Origin: Lindgomyces ingoldianus
Lineage: Eukaryota > Ascomycota > Dothideomycetes > Pleosporales > Lindgomycetaceae
NCBI RefSeq assembly: GCF_010093535.1
Contig: NW_022985166.1
Span: forward strand, 586,890-650,889
Direction: 5' to 3'
DNA length: 64,000 nt
Below the pieces are notes generated by a model. That model was given only the letters and a program-made list of their open reading frames with translations. It was not told where the DNA came from and made no database searches. This document shows, one piece after another, positions 1 to 10,781 of this stretch (positions within the stretch are counted from its first letter, which is position 1; each line of letters begins with the position of its first letter). The translations under genes and the position numbers were made by a program.

Positions 1-1669
1 CCGTGACACCCAACGCATCTCCCTTGTACTCCCAAGCCCCATCTTGGGTAAAGAAGTCCACCTCATCAATAATATCCCACACCACATCCTCCGCAATCTG
101 CTCCTTAAACCGTTCGCCGATGGCGCGGAGTTTTCTGCCTTCTGAGATTGGTGGTTCCGAGGTGCTACTGCCAAACATTTCAGTGTCCTTCTCGCGCTGG
201 ATGAGCATCTCGTCTGGTGGACACCAGAGATCGGGGCCGAAATTGACTTGGCAGATTCCGCCGTTGAAAGCGGAAATAGCGGGGAAGTAGCCAACCATAC
301 CATCGTCGTAGCCGGGCCGGGCTCCAGGTTGCGTGGCTGGTGCGCTGGCCGGAGGTAGAAAAGCGAGGATGTTTTCAAAAGCGATACCGACCTCCTTTCC
401 GTTCTTGTAGACTTTGACGTGTGAGTTGGGAAGAGATCGCAGACCGACATCCTCGTGATTTGGAGAGGGATTGATCTTAGGAACGGGACCGCGGTCATGA
501 TAAGCCTCTACAGATTTGGTGCAGGTGTAGTCGAGCTGTTCGAAGTAAAAGTTGCCTTTGTAAGGGACCGGAATGCGGTCTCGGATGATGTCGAGGGGTT
601 TGTCGATATTCAGGGGATCTTTGACAGAGGCGACGGCATCAAATCCATCGCCAACATCAACAGCCGGGTTGTAGATTCCTTCGACGACTTTTCGATGAAG
701 AGAGAGCGAGGGGAGCTGGATCTCCAGGCCAATGACATCACCCTCATGGACATGTTGGTCGGTAATGAGCTCGACTGGCATCGGCCTGCCATGAGGCGGC
801 CTTGCCTTCGCGTGCTTACTCTTTGCGCCCTTTGGAAGGGGCTTGAAGATCTTGTTTGGCCGCGACCGGTGTATCGTCTCGAACCTCGAGTCGGTGATGC
901 CATAGCTATAGCCGTCATATCCCACTGGTGCGTCGAGGGGTGCCTCTCTCCTTGCCCAGCCCATTCGAATGTGCGGCCCAGGCACAGTCTCACCACCGGG
1001 AGGCGGTCCTTCGATCGGTATACCTTTTAGAATCTTCACCTCGTAATACATGCGACCTTCTCGTGCGACCACATTCCCCCTCCCCATCCTCCAGCCCTTC
1101 TCGGTAGTGAATACAGTGCCGCTGTCGTCAAAATGAAATGACTTGTCGGAATCCTCATGGCTCATCCGAGGTCCATAAGGCCTAGAATCGCTCTGTCGAT
1201 AGAATTGCTTGTGTCGAAAGTAGGGGTCGGCCACACAATGCGTGTACTTGTAGCCCTTCTTATTCCAAGCATGATCGATGGGTTTCCTGAGTTCCGTTAT
1301 GCCATCGGGGGCAAATATCGGCAGAGGTTCATGGGAGGCGAAGAGGCCGTCCTTGGGAGGATCATAGTCGGCGTACTTGGGTTCTGGAATGGAGTAGCGC
1401 ATGGGGGAGGGGGCCGAGGCCGGGTCCTGCTTGTTCTTGGGGTTGGGGGTGCTTCCGCGCGTATGAGCTGACGCTTCTCTCTTTTTCAACGTCTCTCGCT
1501 TCTCTCGCTGCTCGCGCTGGGGAGCTTTGGGACGCGCGCGAGCACTGGGGTCTGGATTGGGATTGAGCGGGGACGAGACAGCGGGGGCATGGTCTTCCTC
1601 CAGCGGGCGTCGCATTGGGGGGGCAATGCTGGGCGTGTTGGAGCGCGAGTGGGGTTGTGGTGAGGCCAT
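1..1669 (-). CDS. BRE2: COMPASS subunit Bre2/Ash2-like, SPRY domain (3' end cut)
   Basis: Reads as one open frame of about 556 codons from the ATG at 1669 to the left edge of the window; the C-terminus and stop lie outside. The first ~90 residues are Pro/Ser/Arg-rich and disordered, with a basic stretch (EKRETLKKREASAHTRG). A SPRY/B30.2 domain follows from about residue 175 to 485: SFHFDDSGTVF, RMYYEVKILKG, HIRMGWARREAPLDAP, GYSYGITDSRFE, VGIAFENILAFLPP, YFPAISAFNGG and NFGPDLWCPP. Family knowledge: Bre2 (human ASH2L) is a nuclear subunit of the Set1/COMPASS complex that methylates histone H3 lysine 4, and its SPRY domain binds the RbBP5/Swd1 subunit. The C-terminal Sdc1-interaction motif should lie beyond the edge. 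No intron is needed. It is divergent from ENP1 across 255 bp. Confidence 0.9.
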   Translation of the reverse strand, partial: MASPQPHSRSNTPSIAPPMRRPLEEDHAPAVSSPLNPNPDPSARARPKAPQREQREKRETLKKREASAHTRGSTPNPKNKQDPASAPSPMRYSIPEPKYADYDPPKDGLFASHEPLPIFAPDGITELRKPIDHAWNKKGYKYTHCVADPYFRHKQFYRQSDSRPYGPRMSHEDSDKSFHFDDSGTVFTTEKGWRMGRGNVVAREGRMYYEVKILKGIPIEGPPPGGETVPGPHIRMGWARREAPLDAPVGYDGYSYGITDSRFETIHRSRPNKIFKPLPKGAKSKHAKARPPHGRPMPVELITDQHVHEGDVIGLEIQLPSLSLHRKVVEGIYNPAVDVGDGFDAVASVKDPLNIDKPLDIIRDRIPVPYKGNFYFEQLDYTCTKSVEAYHDRGPVPKINPSPNHEDVGLRSLPNSHVKVYKNGKEVGIAFENILAFLPPASAPATQPGARPGYDDGMVGYFPAISAFNGGICQVNFGPDLWCPPDEMLIQREKDTEMFGSSTSEPPISEGRKLRAIGERFKEQIAEDVVWDIIDEVDFFTQDGAWEYKGDALGVT

Positions 1670-1924
1670 GGCTAGTGTTAGTAGTGTGGTGAGGCCAATG
1701 TTTCCAGCACGAGATGGAGGGAAGCTTCAAGCTCACCTGCAGTTGTTGATGGTTCGAGATGTCGGCGATTCGGGGCTGTCTGTGCCGATCGCGAAAAGCT
1801 GCCCCCGCGAAAAAGTTTAGTTATCCCCCCAATTTTTGTCCCTTCACAGCTGGTCCACCATTCTCACGACCTCCACCACCCTCACGATCTCCACTACCCG
1901 TCAGCCCGTCGCAAATCGCCCACA
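1670..1924. promoter_or_regulatory. Shared divergent promoter of BRE2 and ENP1
   Basis: These 255 bp separate the two start codons, so both promoters and 5' leaders must lie here. The right half (about 1850-1920) is a CT-rich strand with repeated CACGATCTCC/CCTCCACCACC-like words, typical of fungal transcription starts. No TATA box is evident. On the minus strand CAG followed by GTGAGC at about 1736 could be a leader-intron donor for BRE2, but I could not place an acceptor. Confidence 0.6.
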
Positions 1925-3409
1925 ATGCCGAAAGCCCCCAAATCGCCCGCCATTTTGCAGCGTCACAACCCTCTTACTGAAGAATACCTACCCTCACAGC
2001 CCTTCAAGCAGAAGCCAGCGAAGCGGAGGAAGCGCCCAAGAGATGAGGCCGACGAGGAACACTTCATAGACTCCAAGGCTTCGAGAAAAATTCTGGAGAT
2101 TGGCCGCGGTCTGGCGGAGGAAGAGGAGCGAGAGAACCAAGTGCAACGACCGCCCACCGCCAACCCCGCTTTCGACTTCGACACACGGTTGGGCGACGAC
2201 GACAGCGCAGAAGACCCCACGGCACAGTATGATGACGAGGAGGCATGGGGAGATGAAGAGGAAGCCGTGCAGGAGGCCGTGCAAGAGGCCGAGATTGACC
2301 CCAGCGACCTGGCGACCTTCAACAAATTCATACCTACAGACGACAACCCCATCGTCTGGCCAGGCGAAGAAGCCCACCCGTCGGGCCCGGGTACCGATCT
2401 CGCGGCCCTCATCCTCGAAAAAATCGCCGCCCATGAAGCCGCCAATCCCTCCCAGCACTCCATCCACGGCGGCGGCGACCCCTCCGACGCCATCGAGCTC
2501 CCCGCCAAAGTCGTCGAGGTCTACTCCAAAGTCGGGCTAATCCTCTCCCGCTACAAATCCGGCAAGCTGCCCAAACCCTTCAAAATCCTGCCTACGATCC
2601 CCGCTTGGGAGACACTCATCGCAGTAACGCGTCCCGACGCCTGGACGCCGAATTCCGTATACGCCGCAACCCGCCTCTTCGTCTCCTCAAATCCCGCTAC
2701 CGCCCAGCAGTTCCTCAACACGATCCTCCTCCCCGCCGTCCAAGACAACATCCGCGAGACCCAAAAACTAAACGTACATCTGTACAACGCGCTCAAGAAA
2801 GCGCTCTACAAACCGTCTGCCTTCTTCAAGGGCGTTGTATTCCCCCTGCTGGCTGAAGGAACTTGCACGCAACGCGAAGCGCACATCGTCGCAAGCGTCG
2901 TCGCCAAAGTCAGCGTCCCCGTGCTCCACTCTGCCGCCGCACTGCACCGACTCTGCGAACTCGCAGCGGAACAAATGTCCTCGGATCCTGATAGTGCGGG
3001 TCCGGTAAACATATTCATCAAGGTCCTGCTGGAGAAGAAATACGCGCTCCCATTTAAAGTCGTGGATGCGCTCGTCTTCCACTTCCTCCGTTTCCGCGCT
3101 GTGGGAGCGAGTAGCGCCGATGCTATGACCATTGATTCGGAATCTGCAGCCGGGGATCTAGGTGGCTCCGGGAAATTGCCCGTGATTTGGCATCAGTGTT
3201 TGCTGGCGTTTGCGCAGAGGTATAGGAATGACATTACGGAGGATCAGAGAGAGGCATTATTGGATTTGCTGTTAACGAGAGGGCATAACAGTATTAGCCC
3301 TGAGGTGAGGAGGGAGTTGTTGGAAGGCAGGGGGAGGGGAGTGGTTGTCGAACCGCCGCCTGTGGGAACTGATGGTGATGACACTATGGTTATGGCAGTG
3401 GATGGGTAG
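1925..3409 (+). CDS. ENP1: Bystin / essential nuclear protein 1
   Basis: A single 494-codon exon, close to the length I remember for yeast Enp1. The acidic, lysine-rich N-terminus (KQKPAKRRKRPRDEADEEHF) is followed by a very acidic stretch and then the bystin domain from about residue 135 to the C-terminus. Recognised parts include FNKFIPTDDNPIVWPGEE, LILSRYKSGKLPKPFKILP, FLNTILLPAVQDNIRE, LNVHLYNALKKALYKPSAFF and GVVFPLLAEGTCTQREAHI. Family knowledge: Enp1 is a nuclear and nucleolar factor of the pre-40S ribosome, needed for 18S rRNA processing and small-subunit export. The start is the first ATG, 4 bases after CACA. The neighbour BRE2 is divergent. The C-terminus ends in a Gly/Asp-rich tail of low conservation. 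Confidence 0.95.
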   Translation: MPKAPKSPAILQRHNPLTEEYLPSQPFKQKPAKRRKRPRDEADEEHFIDSKASRKILEIGRGLAEEEERENQVQRPPTANPAFDFDTRLGDDDSAEDPTAQYDDEEAWGDEEEAVQEAVQEAEIDPSDLATFNKFIPTDDNPIVWPGEEAHPSGPGTDLAALILEKIAAHEAANPSQHSIHGGGDPSDAIELPAKVVEVYSKVGLILSRYKSGKLPKPFKILPTIPAWETLIAVTRPDAWTPNSVYAATRLFVSSNPATAQQFLNTILLPAVQDNIRETQKLNVHLYNALKKALYKPSAFFKGVVFPLLAEGTCTQREAHIVASVVAKVSVPVLHSAAALHRLCELAAEQMSSDPDSAGPVNIFIKVLLEKKYALPFKVVDALVFHFLRFRAVGASSADAMTIDSESAAGDLGGSGKLPVIWHQCLLAFAQRYRNDITEDQREALLDLLLTRGHNSISPEVRRELLEGRGRGVVVEPPPVGTDGDDTMVMAVDG

Positions 3410-3561
3410 ATGGGGTTGAGTTAAAGGATCGACCAGGCTCCATAAGCAAGCAGCGTGCTATGCTGCACCTTGCACAAAATAATCATTTTCAGAGATATCC
3501 ACATGTTTCTCCACTACTCTCTACCTTCTCTTCTCCCGCCCACAGCCCCTCTTATCCCCAT

Positions 3562-3916
3562 TCACTCACTCACAACATCGACCTTACTCCCATAAAACGC
3601 AACAAACCCCTTAATCTTCTCATACCCAGACTTCGGCTCTGGGTAGTACCAAGCAGAGTCCTTCAACGTCTTTCCATCGACCTCGATCGTGTAGTATGAC
3701 GCCTTGCCTTTGTAGGGGCAGGTTGTGTGCGTCGAGGTTGTGGTAAATGCAGTCTTAGTCAGAGATGCGGGCGGGAACTGTGAGTAGCGAGTGTTACGTT
3801 AGGGACGAGGGAAGGGGGGGGGGAATGGGAGGGCGTACGTAGATGTTGCCGTCTACAACTTCATATGAGTCGGTGTCGGCGATGGTGGTGCCGTTGATAG
3901 AAGCAGTTGCGTGCAT
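3562..3916 (-). CDS. Small DUF427 domain protein
   Basis: Two exons, 3839-3916 and 3562-3777, joined over a 61-bp intron (GTACGC...CAG) to give 97 residues. The joined product reads MHATASINGTTIADTD, then VVDGNIYFPPASL, THTTCPYKGKASYYT, DSAWYYPEPK and GFVAFYGSKVDV. This is the DUF427 fold: a CPYKG loop, a WYYPEP segment and a terminal VAFY strand. Family knowledge: DUF427 proteins are about 90-130 residues and widespread in bacteria and fungi; their biochemical role is not settled. The gene lies 152 bp downstream of and convergent with ENP1. The exon 1/exon 2 junction (IY|FPPASL) falls exactly where the family has the FPxED-like turn, which supports the splice. Confidence 0.85.
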
Positions 3917-4835
3917 GATTGATTATCTATTGCTGTGTCCTATTCTGTTTGGTTCGGAATATCGGAATCCTGATCTGAGGAGCTCGACTACGGTGGTTTG
4001 TGAGGAGGAATGAAGAATTGATGGGATCGTCAAACGGCGAACCAAGTCTAATTTGTACTCCTTTATCCCTCGGTTCAGCTGATGTTATGGAATCTGTTTC
4101 GAAGTACAATTGGTAGATGTAGAGGATATGCTGCATGATGTGGAATCCGTCTGCCCTTATCGATAAGGCCCTGAAGCGGGGGCGAAGAGTCGTTTTCGTC
4201 ATTGTCAGAACTCAAGCCACCGCCACTGAGACACCTCTCCTCTTGAGTGATTCCTGACTTCGACGGTTGCGGAATAGTACCTAGGCACCGGCAAGTACGC
4301 AATTCAATTTAATTCACATCCTCGGAGTGATTAAAAACCACACAAATTTCTTCAATTAAGCCCGCCGAGGAAGCTTTCAGTCCAGCCAATTAAATGCGTT
4401 AGATCTCTGTATTACTGATCGTTCACATCCCTGAAGGCCTCGAAAAGGTATTATCGGCGAGGTTTGGCAAGCAGCCCCGACAAGATTAGCTTTGTTCTGG
4501 GAATTTGAGTGGAAGCTATATTTGCTGCAAACAGTGGATTGCCAGTTGCGGTCGTCGGTGTCATGACGTGAAGTCGTATGCATTGGACATGATTAGAATT
4601 CAGGCGTGAGGTTTGACCGCGGGGGCAAGAGGTGTTGAGTATTTGGGTGAGGAGGGGGTAGGTATAAAGGAGAGGGAGCGGAGTAGGTTGAAGGCTCACA
4701 CTTCAATTCGATTCAACCCAGATCAACAGAGCCTTGGCCATCCCATTCAAAGTCCATATAAAGATCGAACTGCCATAGAAACTTGAGTGACTCCTCGAAA
4801 CTAAGTTCCCAAAAACAATCCATAACACTATAACA
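3917..4835. other. Intergenic, no gene seen
   Basis: I see no coding-like frame in these 919 bp. They hold the promoters of the DUF427 gene (left) and the NmrA-like gene (right). Confidence 0.6.
4663..4668 (+). promoter_or_regulatory. TATA-like box upstream of NmrA-like gene
   Basis: TATAAA inside GGTATAAAGGAGAGGG, about 170 bp before the ATG at 4836, in the right orientation. Placement by sequence only. Confidence 0.4.
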
Positions 4836-5920
4836 ATGGACCGACAAACTGTCTTAATCGTTGGTGGAGCTGGTGCCCAGGGAATCCCCATCGTCAAAGG
4901 CATGTCCCCATCCATCCACCTTTACCCATCTGTGCCTACCAATTTTAACAAATCCTAGCACTCTCCAGCGACCCCAAATACGCCGTCCGCGTCCTAACCC
5001 GTAACCCGGACTCCGACACCGCAAAAGACCTCCTCACTCTCCCCAACGTCAGCATCGCTGCCGGCGATGCCTCCAACGAATCCGACCTCCGCAGAGCCTT
5101 CCAAGGCGTCGACCTCGCCTTCGTCAACACTAACAGCTTCGCGCTCGGCATCCGCGCGGAAATTTTCTGGGGCATGAGGATCTTTGAAATTGCGGTGGAA
5201 AGCGGAGTCAAGCATTACGTCTGGTCTGCGCTCGAAGACACGTTGGCGCTTTCCGGGTATGATGAAGCGTGTCGAGTTGGACACTATGAGGGGAAGAGTC
5301 GGGTGACGGAGTGGATGAAGGCGAAGTCGCAGACGCCAATGAAGTGGAGCGTGATTACTACTGGTCCCTATATTGAGATGTTGCACGAGCTGTTCCGGCC
5401 GGTGAAGGAGGAGAATGGGACGTGGGTGTTTCAGTTCCCACTAAAGGATGGTGCGATCCCATTCGTGCATCTTGAGGATGTGGGGAAGGCGGTTAAGTGG
5501 CTCCTTGATCACCCTGAAGAGGCTGCTGGTATGAACTTGAAGACGACTGTGGAACACGCAAGTGGAACGATCATCGCTTCGGCCTTCACTGCTGTCACGG
5601 GACAGCAGGCTCGCTACGAGCCGATATCGATTGAGCAATGGTTCCAGGTCACTCCGCCGGGTCCCCCGTCATACAAGATGGGGTCAGGATACGAAGGAAA
5701 CAGTGCAGAGGATCCGACGCTGTTGACCATCGAGCAGAATTTTGGGAATTGGTGGCACCTGTATCAGAGGTCTGGAGGTAACCAAGGACTCATCAAGACT
5801 GATTATGGACTATTAGACAAAATCTTCCCGAATAGAGTCAAGAGCGTGGAGGAGTGGATGAAGAAGGTTCAGTACACTGGGGAGAGGAGGCTTGTGATTA
5901 AGAACTATAATGGCCGTTGA
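4836..5920 (+). CDS. NmrA-like NAD(P)-binding protein
   Basis: Two exons (4836-4899, 4959-5920), 341 residues. The N-terminus MDRQTVLIVGGAGAQGIPIV carries the GxxGxxG dinucleotide loop of the NmrA/atypical short-chain dehydrogenase family. RVLTRNPDS, GDASNESDLRRAFQGVD and VKHYVWSALED follow in the expected order, and IPFVHLEDVGKAV matches the C-terminal part. Family knowledge: NmrA-like proteins are NAD(P) sensors or ether/quinone reductases; N. crassa and Aspergillus NmrA represses nitrogen genes, but most paralogues have no known role, so no function is assigned. The intron must be of the GC-AG class: only a GCATGT donor at 4900 with the TAG at 4956-4958 joins VK to ALSSDPKYAV in frame. A TATA-like box lies upstream. 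The gene is about 340 codons, normal for the family. Confidence 0.88.
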
Positions 5921-7023
5921 TGGGAAGCGAAGACTGTGTGAATAGATAATCTGAGTCAAAGGAAATGATTTGAATATTTGAGATAGCGCGAAAGAGATCG
6001 TAATAAGGGAAAGAATGAAGACCCCAGTTAACTGCCCGTTTCGCAAACCTATTTGAAGCCGGATAAACTGTAGTAAGAACCAGGAAAAGAAAGTGGATCT
6101 TGCTGATTGTCTCCATGGGTTATTAGGATCCATCTGAGTAAGGTTAATAGCAGTGCATCTTATGCGCGGTCACGTTTCACGCAGCACTATTCGAAGTTTG
6201 CCCCCTCGTTCCATTCAGGATGGAATCGGGAACTGCACTTCGAAGCCCGCGCGGTTGTGCCTGAAATGGCGTTCGCCAAACGGGCCGTTTGATGAATGAA
6301 CCGTGGAACGTGGATCCACAATGTGGACAAGAATGGCGCCCTGGACCTAGACTCATCTAGTTCCGCTGAACCTCAGTAGGCCAGGCCATGAAGGGGAGTT
6401 TTGTTATTGATTTCGTCCTTTCACCCTTCCGTCCGCTCTTGCTGTGCAAGTTGTGAACTCCCACGTGTCCGGGGGGCGAATGTCACTTCGGACCCGCAAG
6501 CCACCAGTCTCCCTGATGACCGGAGCAACCCCGAATCTTTTTCGTGGAAGTCAGCGCGTAGTCACAAGCCAGGAGTGCCGTCACTAGCGGAGCCGCGTCC
6601 GTCTGAGGTTCAAGGCGCGCGAACACGATGAGAGCAATATTCAGAGATGATGGATGATGCGAAAATTTGTCTGCGTGGAGGCCGCAGCTGGAAAGCGAGG
6701 ATGGTGAAATAGCGCGTGGGAGCTGGCTGAAGCGAAAAAGATTTGCATGCTGGGGCGCGTACATACTTGCTGCTGCAGTCTTCCTTTGTCAGCACGGCAG
6801 CGGCGCAGATTCGAGGCTTTAATTGGAAAAGGCTTATCTTTGGCTCAACAGAAGCAACCACGCACCAACCCCTGTCCAGCAACCTGGGCTGCCCTTCGTC
6901 ATCGCTAGCAGAAAAAGTTCCTCAGCTTCTGCATTACCAACACCTGCCCTCCACGCATCTCCACCCTTCTTCTACCCCTCCATCCTCACCCTGTGTTGCC
7001 CATCTTTACTCCGACACAATTCA
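5921..7023. other. Intergenic, promoter of NADH dehydrogenase gene
   Basis: No coding-like frame. The stretch 6870-7020 is strongly C/T-rich with repeated CCA/CTTC words and is probably the 5' leader of the downstream gene. Confidence 0.55.
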
Positions 7024-8861
7024 ATGGCACCCAGCATGCGGCCCTTCACGACTGCCAGCTTTCTTGGGCAGCTCCAGCAGGCTGGACGCCGCTCCTTTGT
7101 GACTTCCCGCCCGTCACCCATCGCCAGCAGAGCTCGATGGACGCCGCGCCCGGCCTTCAGCCAAATTGCTCTGCGCCAATCTATCCGGCGGGCATCCACT
7201 GAGGCCCCGAAACCGAAGAAGAGGCGCTTCCGAAGTTTTCTGCGATGGACATGGCGACTCTCCTACCTGTCCGCGTTCGCGGGTTTGGGCTACATTGGGT
7301 ACGGAATCTGGGAGATGCGCAATCCCGATGACCAGCCCGAGCCCGACCCGAGCAAGAAGACGCTCGTCATCCTGGGTATGGAGGAATTTTTCAGTCCATG
7401 TCCGAGGACTCAATTGACTGTATTGCAGGAACTGGCTGGGGAGCTGTCTCGCTCCTCAAGAAGCTTGATACCGAGAACTACAACGTCATCGTCGTCTCTC
7501 CGCGAAACTATTTCCTATTCACGCCGCTGCTGCCATCATGCACAACGGGCACTATCGAGCACAGATCTATCATGGAGCCCATCCGTAACTTCCTAAGACA
7601 CAAGAAGGCGGCCGTCAAGTTCTACGAAGCCGAGGCCACCAAGATTGACTATGTGAAAAAGATCGTACACATTAACGATGACTCAGAGATCAAGGGCGAC
7701 ATCTCTTCTACAGAGGTGCCCTTCGACATGTTGGTTGTCGGAGTTGGCGCAGAGAATGCGACATTTGGTGAGTGGGCAAAGTGGTCTTCAGACTGCAAAT
7801 TACTAACTAGGGTAGGCATTCCCGGCGTGCGTGAACACGGCCTCTTCCTGAAGGAAGTTGGGGATGCCCAGCGCATTCGCAAGCGCATCATGGACTGCTG
7901 CGAAACCGCCACGTTCAAGGACCAACCGCCAGACGAGATTAAGCGTCTCTTGCACATGGTTGTAGTCGGTGGTGGACCGACTGGCGTTGAATTCGCCGGT
8001 GAATTGCAGGATTTCTTTAATTCGGACTTGAAGAAGTGGATTCCAGATATCACGGACAACTTCCACGTCACCCTGGTCGAGGCTCTCCCGAACGTCTTGC
8101 CCATGTTCTCCAAACAATTAATCGACTACACCGAGAAGACATTCAAAGAGGAGACTATCAGCATCCGGACAAAGACCATGGTCAAGAAAGTGACCGACAA
8201 GTACATTGAAGCCGAATCGACTGGCCCGGATGGCAAGAAGGTCCTCGAAAAGATCCCTTTTGGTCTCCTCGTCTGGGCAACCGGTAATGCTCTTCGTCCC
8301 GTCGTAAAAGACCTGATGATGCAGATTCCTGCCCAAAAGGACTCCCGTCGTGGTCTCGCTGTCAACGAGTACCTCGTTGTCAGGGGCACGGAGAATGTCT
8401 GGGCAGTCGGTGACTGCGCCGTTGCCAACTACGCCCCAACCGCACAGGTCGCAGCCCAGGAAGGGGCTTTCCTTGCACACATGTTCAACTCAATGGCCAA
8501 AACGACCGAGATCGAGCAACAGCTAGCCAAACTTTCCGAGGCACAGGAGAAGGCCACCGCCAAGGACTCACGTGATCAGATATTTAGTGAGATCAAGGAT
8601 CTGCAGAAGCGCCTGCGGAGAGTCAAGAGCATCGGTCCATTCGAGTACTCCCACCAAGGCTCGCTTGCATACATTGGATCTGAGAAGGCTGTAGCTGATA
8701 TCTCCTGGATGTCCGGTAATTTTGCGACGGGCGGCACGGTAACCTACTTCTTCTGGCGGAGCGCGTATCTGAGTATGTGCTTCAGCACTCGCAACAGGAT
8801 CCTCGTGCTCATGGATTGGGTCAAGTCGAAGATGTTTGGTCGTGACGTCTCCCGAGAATAG
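7024..8861 (+). CDS. Alternative (type II) NADH dehydrogenase, mitochondrial
   Basis: Three exons (7024-7375, 7429-7767, 7816-8861), 578 residues, of the Nde/Ndi family. An Arg/Ser-rich N-terminus (MAPSMRPFTTASFL...) looks like a mitochondrial presequence and is followed by a transmembrane-like segment (LSYLSAFAGLGYIGYGIW, about residues 80-97). The FAD loop VILGTGWGAVSLLKKL starts near residue 114, the NAD(P)H loop VVVGGGPTGVEFAGEL near 275, and the second FAD motif is NVWAVGDCAV. Family knowledge: these rotenone-insensitive enzymes oxidise NAD(P)H at the inner membrane and pass electrons to ubiquinone without pumping protons. The membrane segment before the FAD domain suggests an external (Nde) enzyme; that is inference. 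I see no EF-hand insertion. Intron 2 is 48 nt and free of stops, so retention would stay in frame. Confidence 0.93.
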
Positions 8862-9946
8862 AACGTGGTATCGATTTACGGCCGACTGCATATCCTATTC
8901 CTTTTCCGACCAGTACATATACCACCTCCGTCTACGTTGCTCTGCCCTGTCTGCAGTAGCTGTACTGTACTCAAGTGTACGATTGCTTTCCATCCATCGA
9001 TCCTCTCTTTGTCACTATAGTAGATTCCACACCTGTAATATCCCCCTTTCCCTCTTCCTAGATTGGATCCGGCGGTCTTGCTTTGTGTTTGGCTTTCTCT
9101 ATGGCTTTGATAATGTTCTCTTGTCTACCTAACTCTATCTAAGAGTTTGGCGTTCCGCGGGTTTTTGCGAAAGCTATCTGGCTTGATTTGATTGATAGAG
9201 AGAACTTTTGCAAATTTTCTTGTGTATTCAAGGCGATATACGATATGAGGTTTAGAGAGAAATGAATGGTAGAAAGTGAGTGCGCGTAAACGTGAACGTT
9301 AAGTCTTTGAGCGCGTGAGCGTGTGAATGTCTGTGTCTTGGGTTTTGCATATACACGAACCCCCAAAAAGAATATAAATGAGGAGATCCAAGCTATTGCC
9401 TACTGATCAATTCAATTCGACTCTATATATCAAAGGAGATGTAGGAAACTAAAAGCCAGGGGAGGGCACGGATTATATTATCACAAGTTGGACAACAAAC
9501 ACATGACGTATACTACACTGCACGCCAAATAGTTAGTAACAGTACATAAACCCATTTCTAAACAGTACGAGCCCAAACAATATCCGTCCGTCTATCCTAA
9601 GTCGGAAGAACAGTCCCACCGTTATACCGATACACATGGATCATTCGTATTCCACCGAAATCGAGCACGCGCCTGATGATCGGCATCGTTGAAACGATGA
9701 CGTGCATGATGCATCTTCGATATTTGGGACCAGATCCTCGCAGTGCGAGAACGCCGACGCGACTGAACTTTTTGTTTAAGGCCCAGTTCGAAGTTCTCAG
9801 CTTCAGCTCTGAACACTTTTATTTTCTTTTATTTTCTTTTAATCTTTATTAATACTCGAGAAGCTCTTTAACTCACCTTCCCTCCAAACTTTCATCCTAT
9901 CCGTCCCGTCCCATCTTCTCATCCATCCACATCCACATCCACCAGA
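8862..9946. other. Intergenic, no gene seen
   Basis: About 1.1 kb. The left part is the 3' region of the NADH dehydrogenase gene, the right part the promoter of the membrane-protein gene. A T-rich tract with TTTATTTTC repeated in tandem lies at about 9818-9840. The last 60 bp are CATCCA-rich, like a fungal leader. Confidence 0.5.
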
Positions 9947-10781
9947 ATGGGCAACACCACCTCTAAATCCGCAATCCAAATCCTTGCACCCCTCTCCTTC
10001 CTCTACGACTTCTCAGCGCAACAATACGGGATATTCTCCAAACCCAACATGCTTGACGTGCACAAGAAAAATCTAGCTGCATTCTCTCCGCAGCCTTTTT
10101 TTATTGCCGGGTTCTTCTTTCCTCAGCAAGTGTTTCAGTTGGTGTGGCTGTGGAAGTTGTGGAAGCGGAAAGGTGAGGGGGAGAGGAGGGGGATAATAGA
10201 GAGGGGCGAGGGAGACGTTATGGAGACGTTTGGATGGTTTTATGTGTTGGGGAACGTTTGCATTGGGAGTGAGTCTTCTGTTTTGGGATATAAATACCCC
10301 TATCTCTTCCTATTTGGCGATTTCTCTGGGTCTGTGAGTTTAGAGGATTAGCTAACGATTCACAGCATGGATGTTCTTCTGGAACGCCTCCGACCTAAAA
10401 ACCTCCAACATCTTCGTCATCATAAACACCTTCTCGCAACTCTTATACATCACCACACTCCTTCCCCCCCTCGATACCTGTTCCACACCCAACTTCCTCA
10501 CTCACATGGTCGCAAAAACCTTCGCAGGCATCGGCGTCCTGGACCTCCTACACAACACCTCCGCTGCCTACTACCGCAACGTCCCGCCCAGCACCGTTGT
10601 GCAAGTCACGACGGGTGTAGGCTTCGCCGCAGCCGCCAGTGTTAGTGACTGGATCTTCGGAGGGTGTTTGGTGTATGATCTTGTGGCGCTGAGTATGGGA
10701 CAGCAGGGTGGGTGGAGTCAGTTGTTGGGTGGGTATGTGGTGATAACGGCGGGAATTGTGGGGTTGAGGAATTGGTTTTAG
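9947..10781 (+). CDS. Conserved-looking multi-pass membrane protein
   Basis: Two exons (9947-10268, 10366-10781; 97-bp intron GTGAGT...CACAG), 245 residues. I do not recognise a named family. Predicted hydrophobic segments: PFFIAGFFFPQQVFQLVWLW, WFYVLGNVCIGTWMFFW (formed across the splice), IFVIINTFSQLLYITTLLPP, and the C-terminal stretch from FAAAASVSDWIFGGCLVYDL to VVITAGIVGLRNWF. This makes perhaps five or six passes with no signal peptide. An MGN/TTSKS N-terminus could be N-myristoylated (MGxxxS/T), which is a guess. The splice joins CIG to TWMFFW in frame and within a helix, supporting the intron. It is followed by a long promoter region of the PQ-loop gene on the same strand. Confidence 0.72.
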
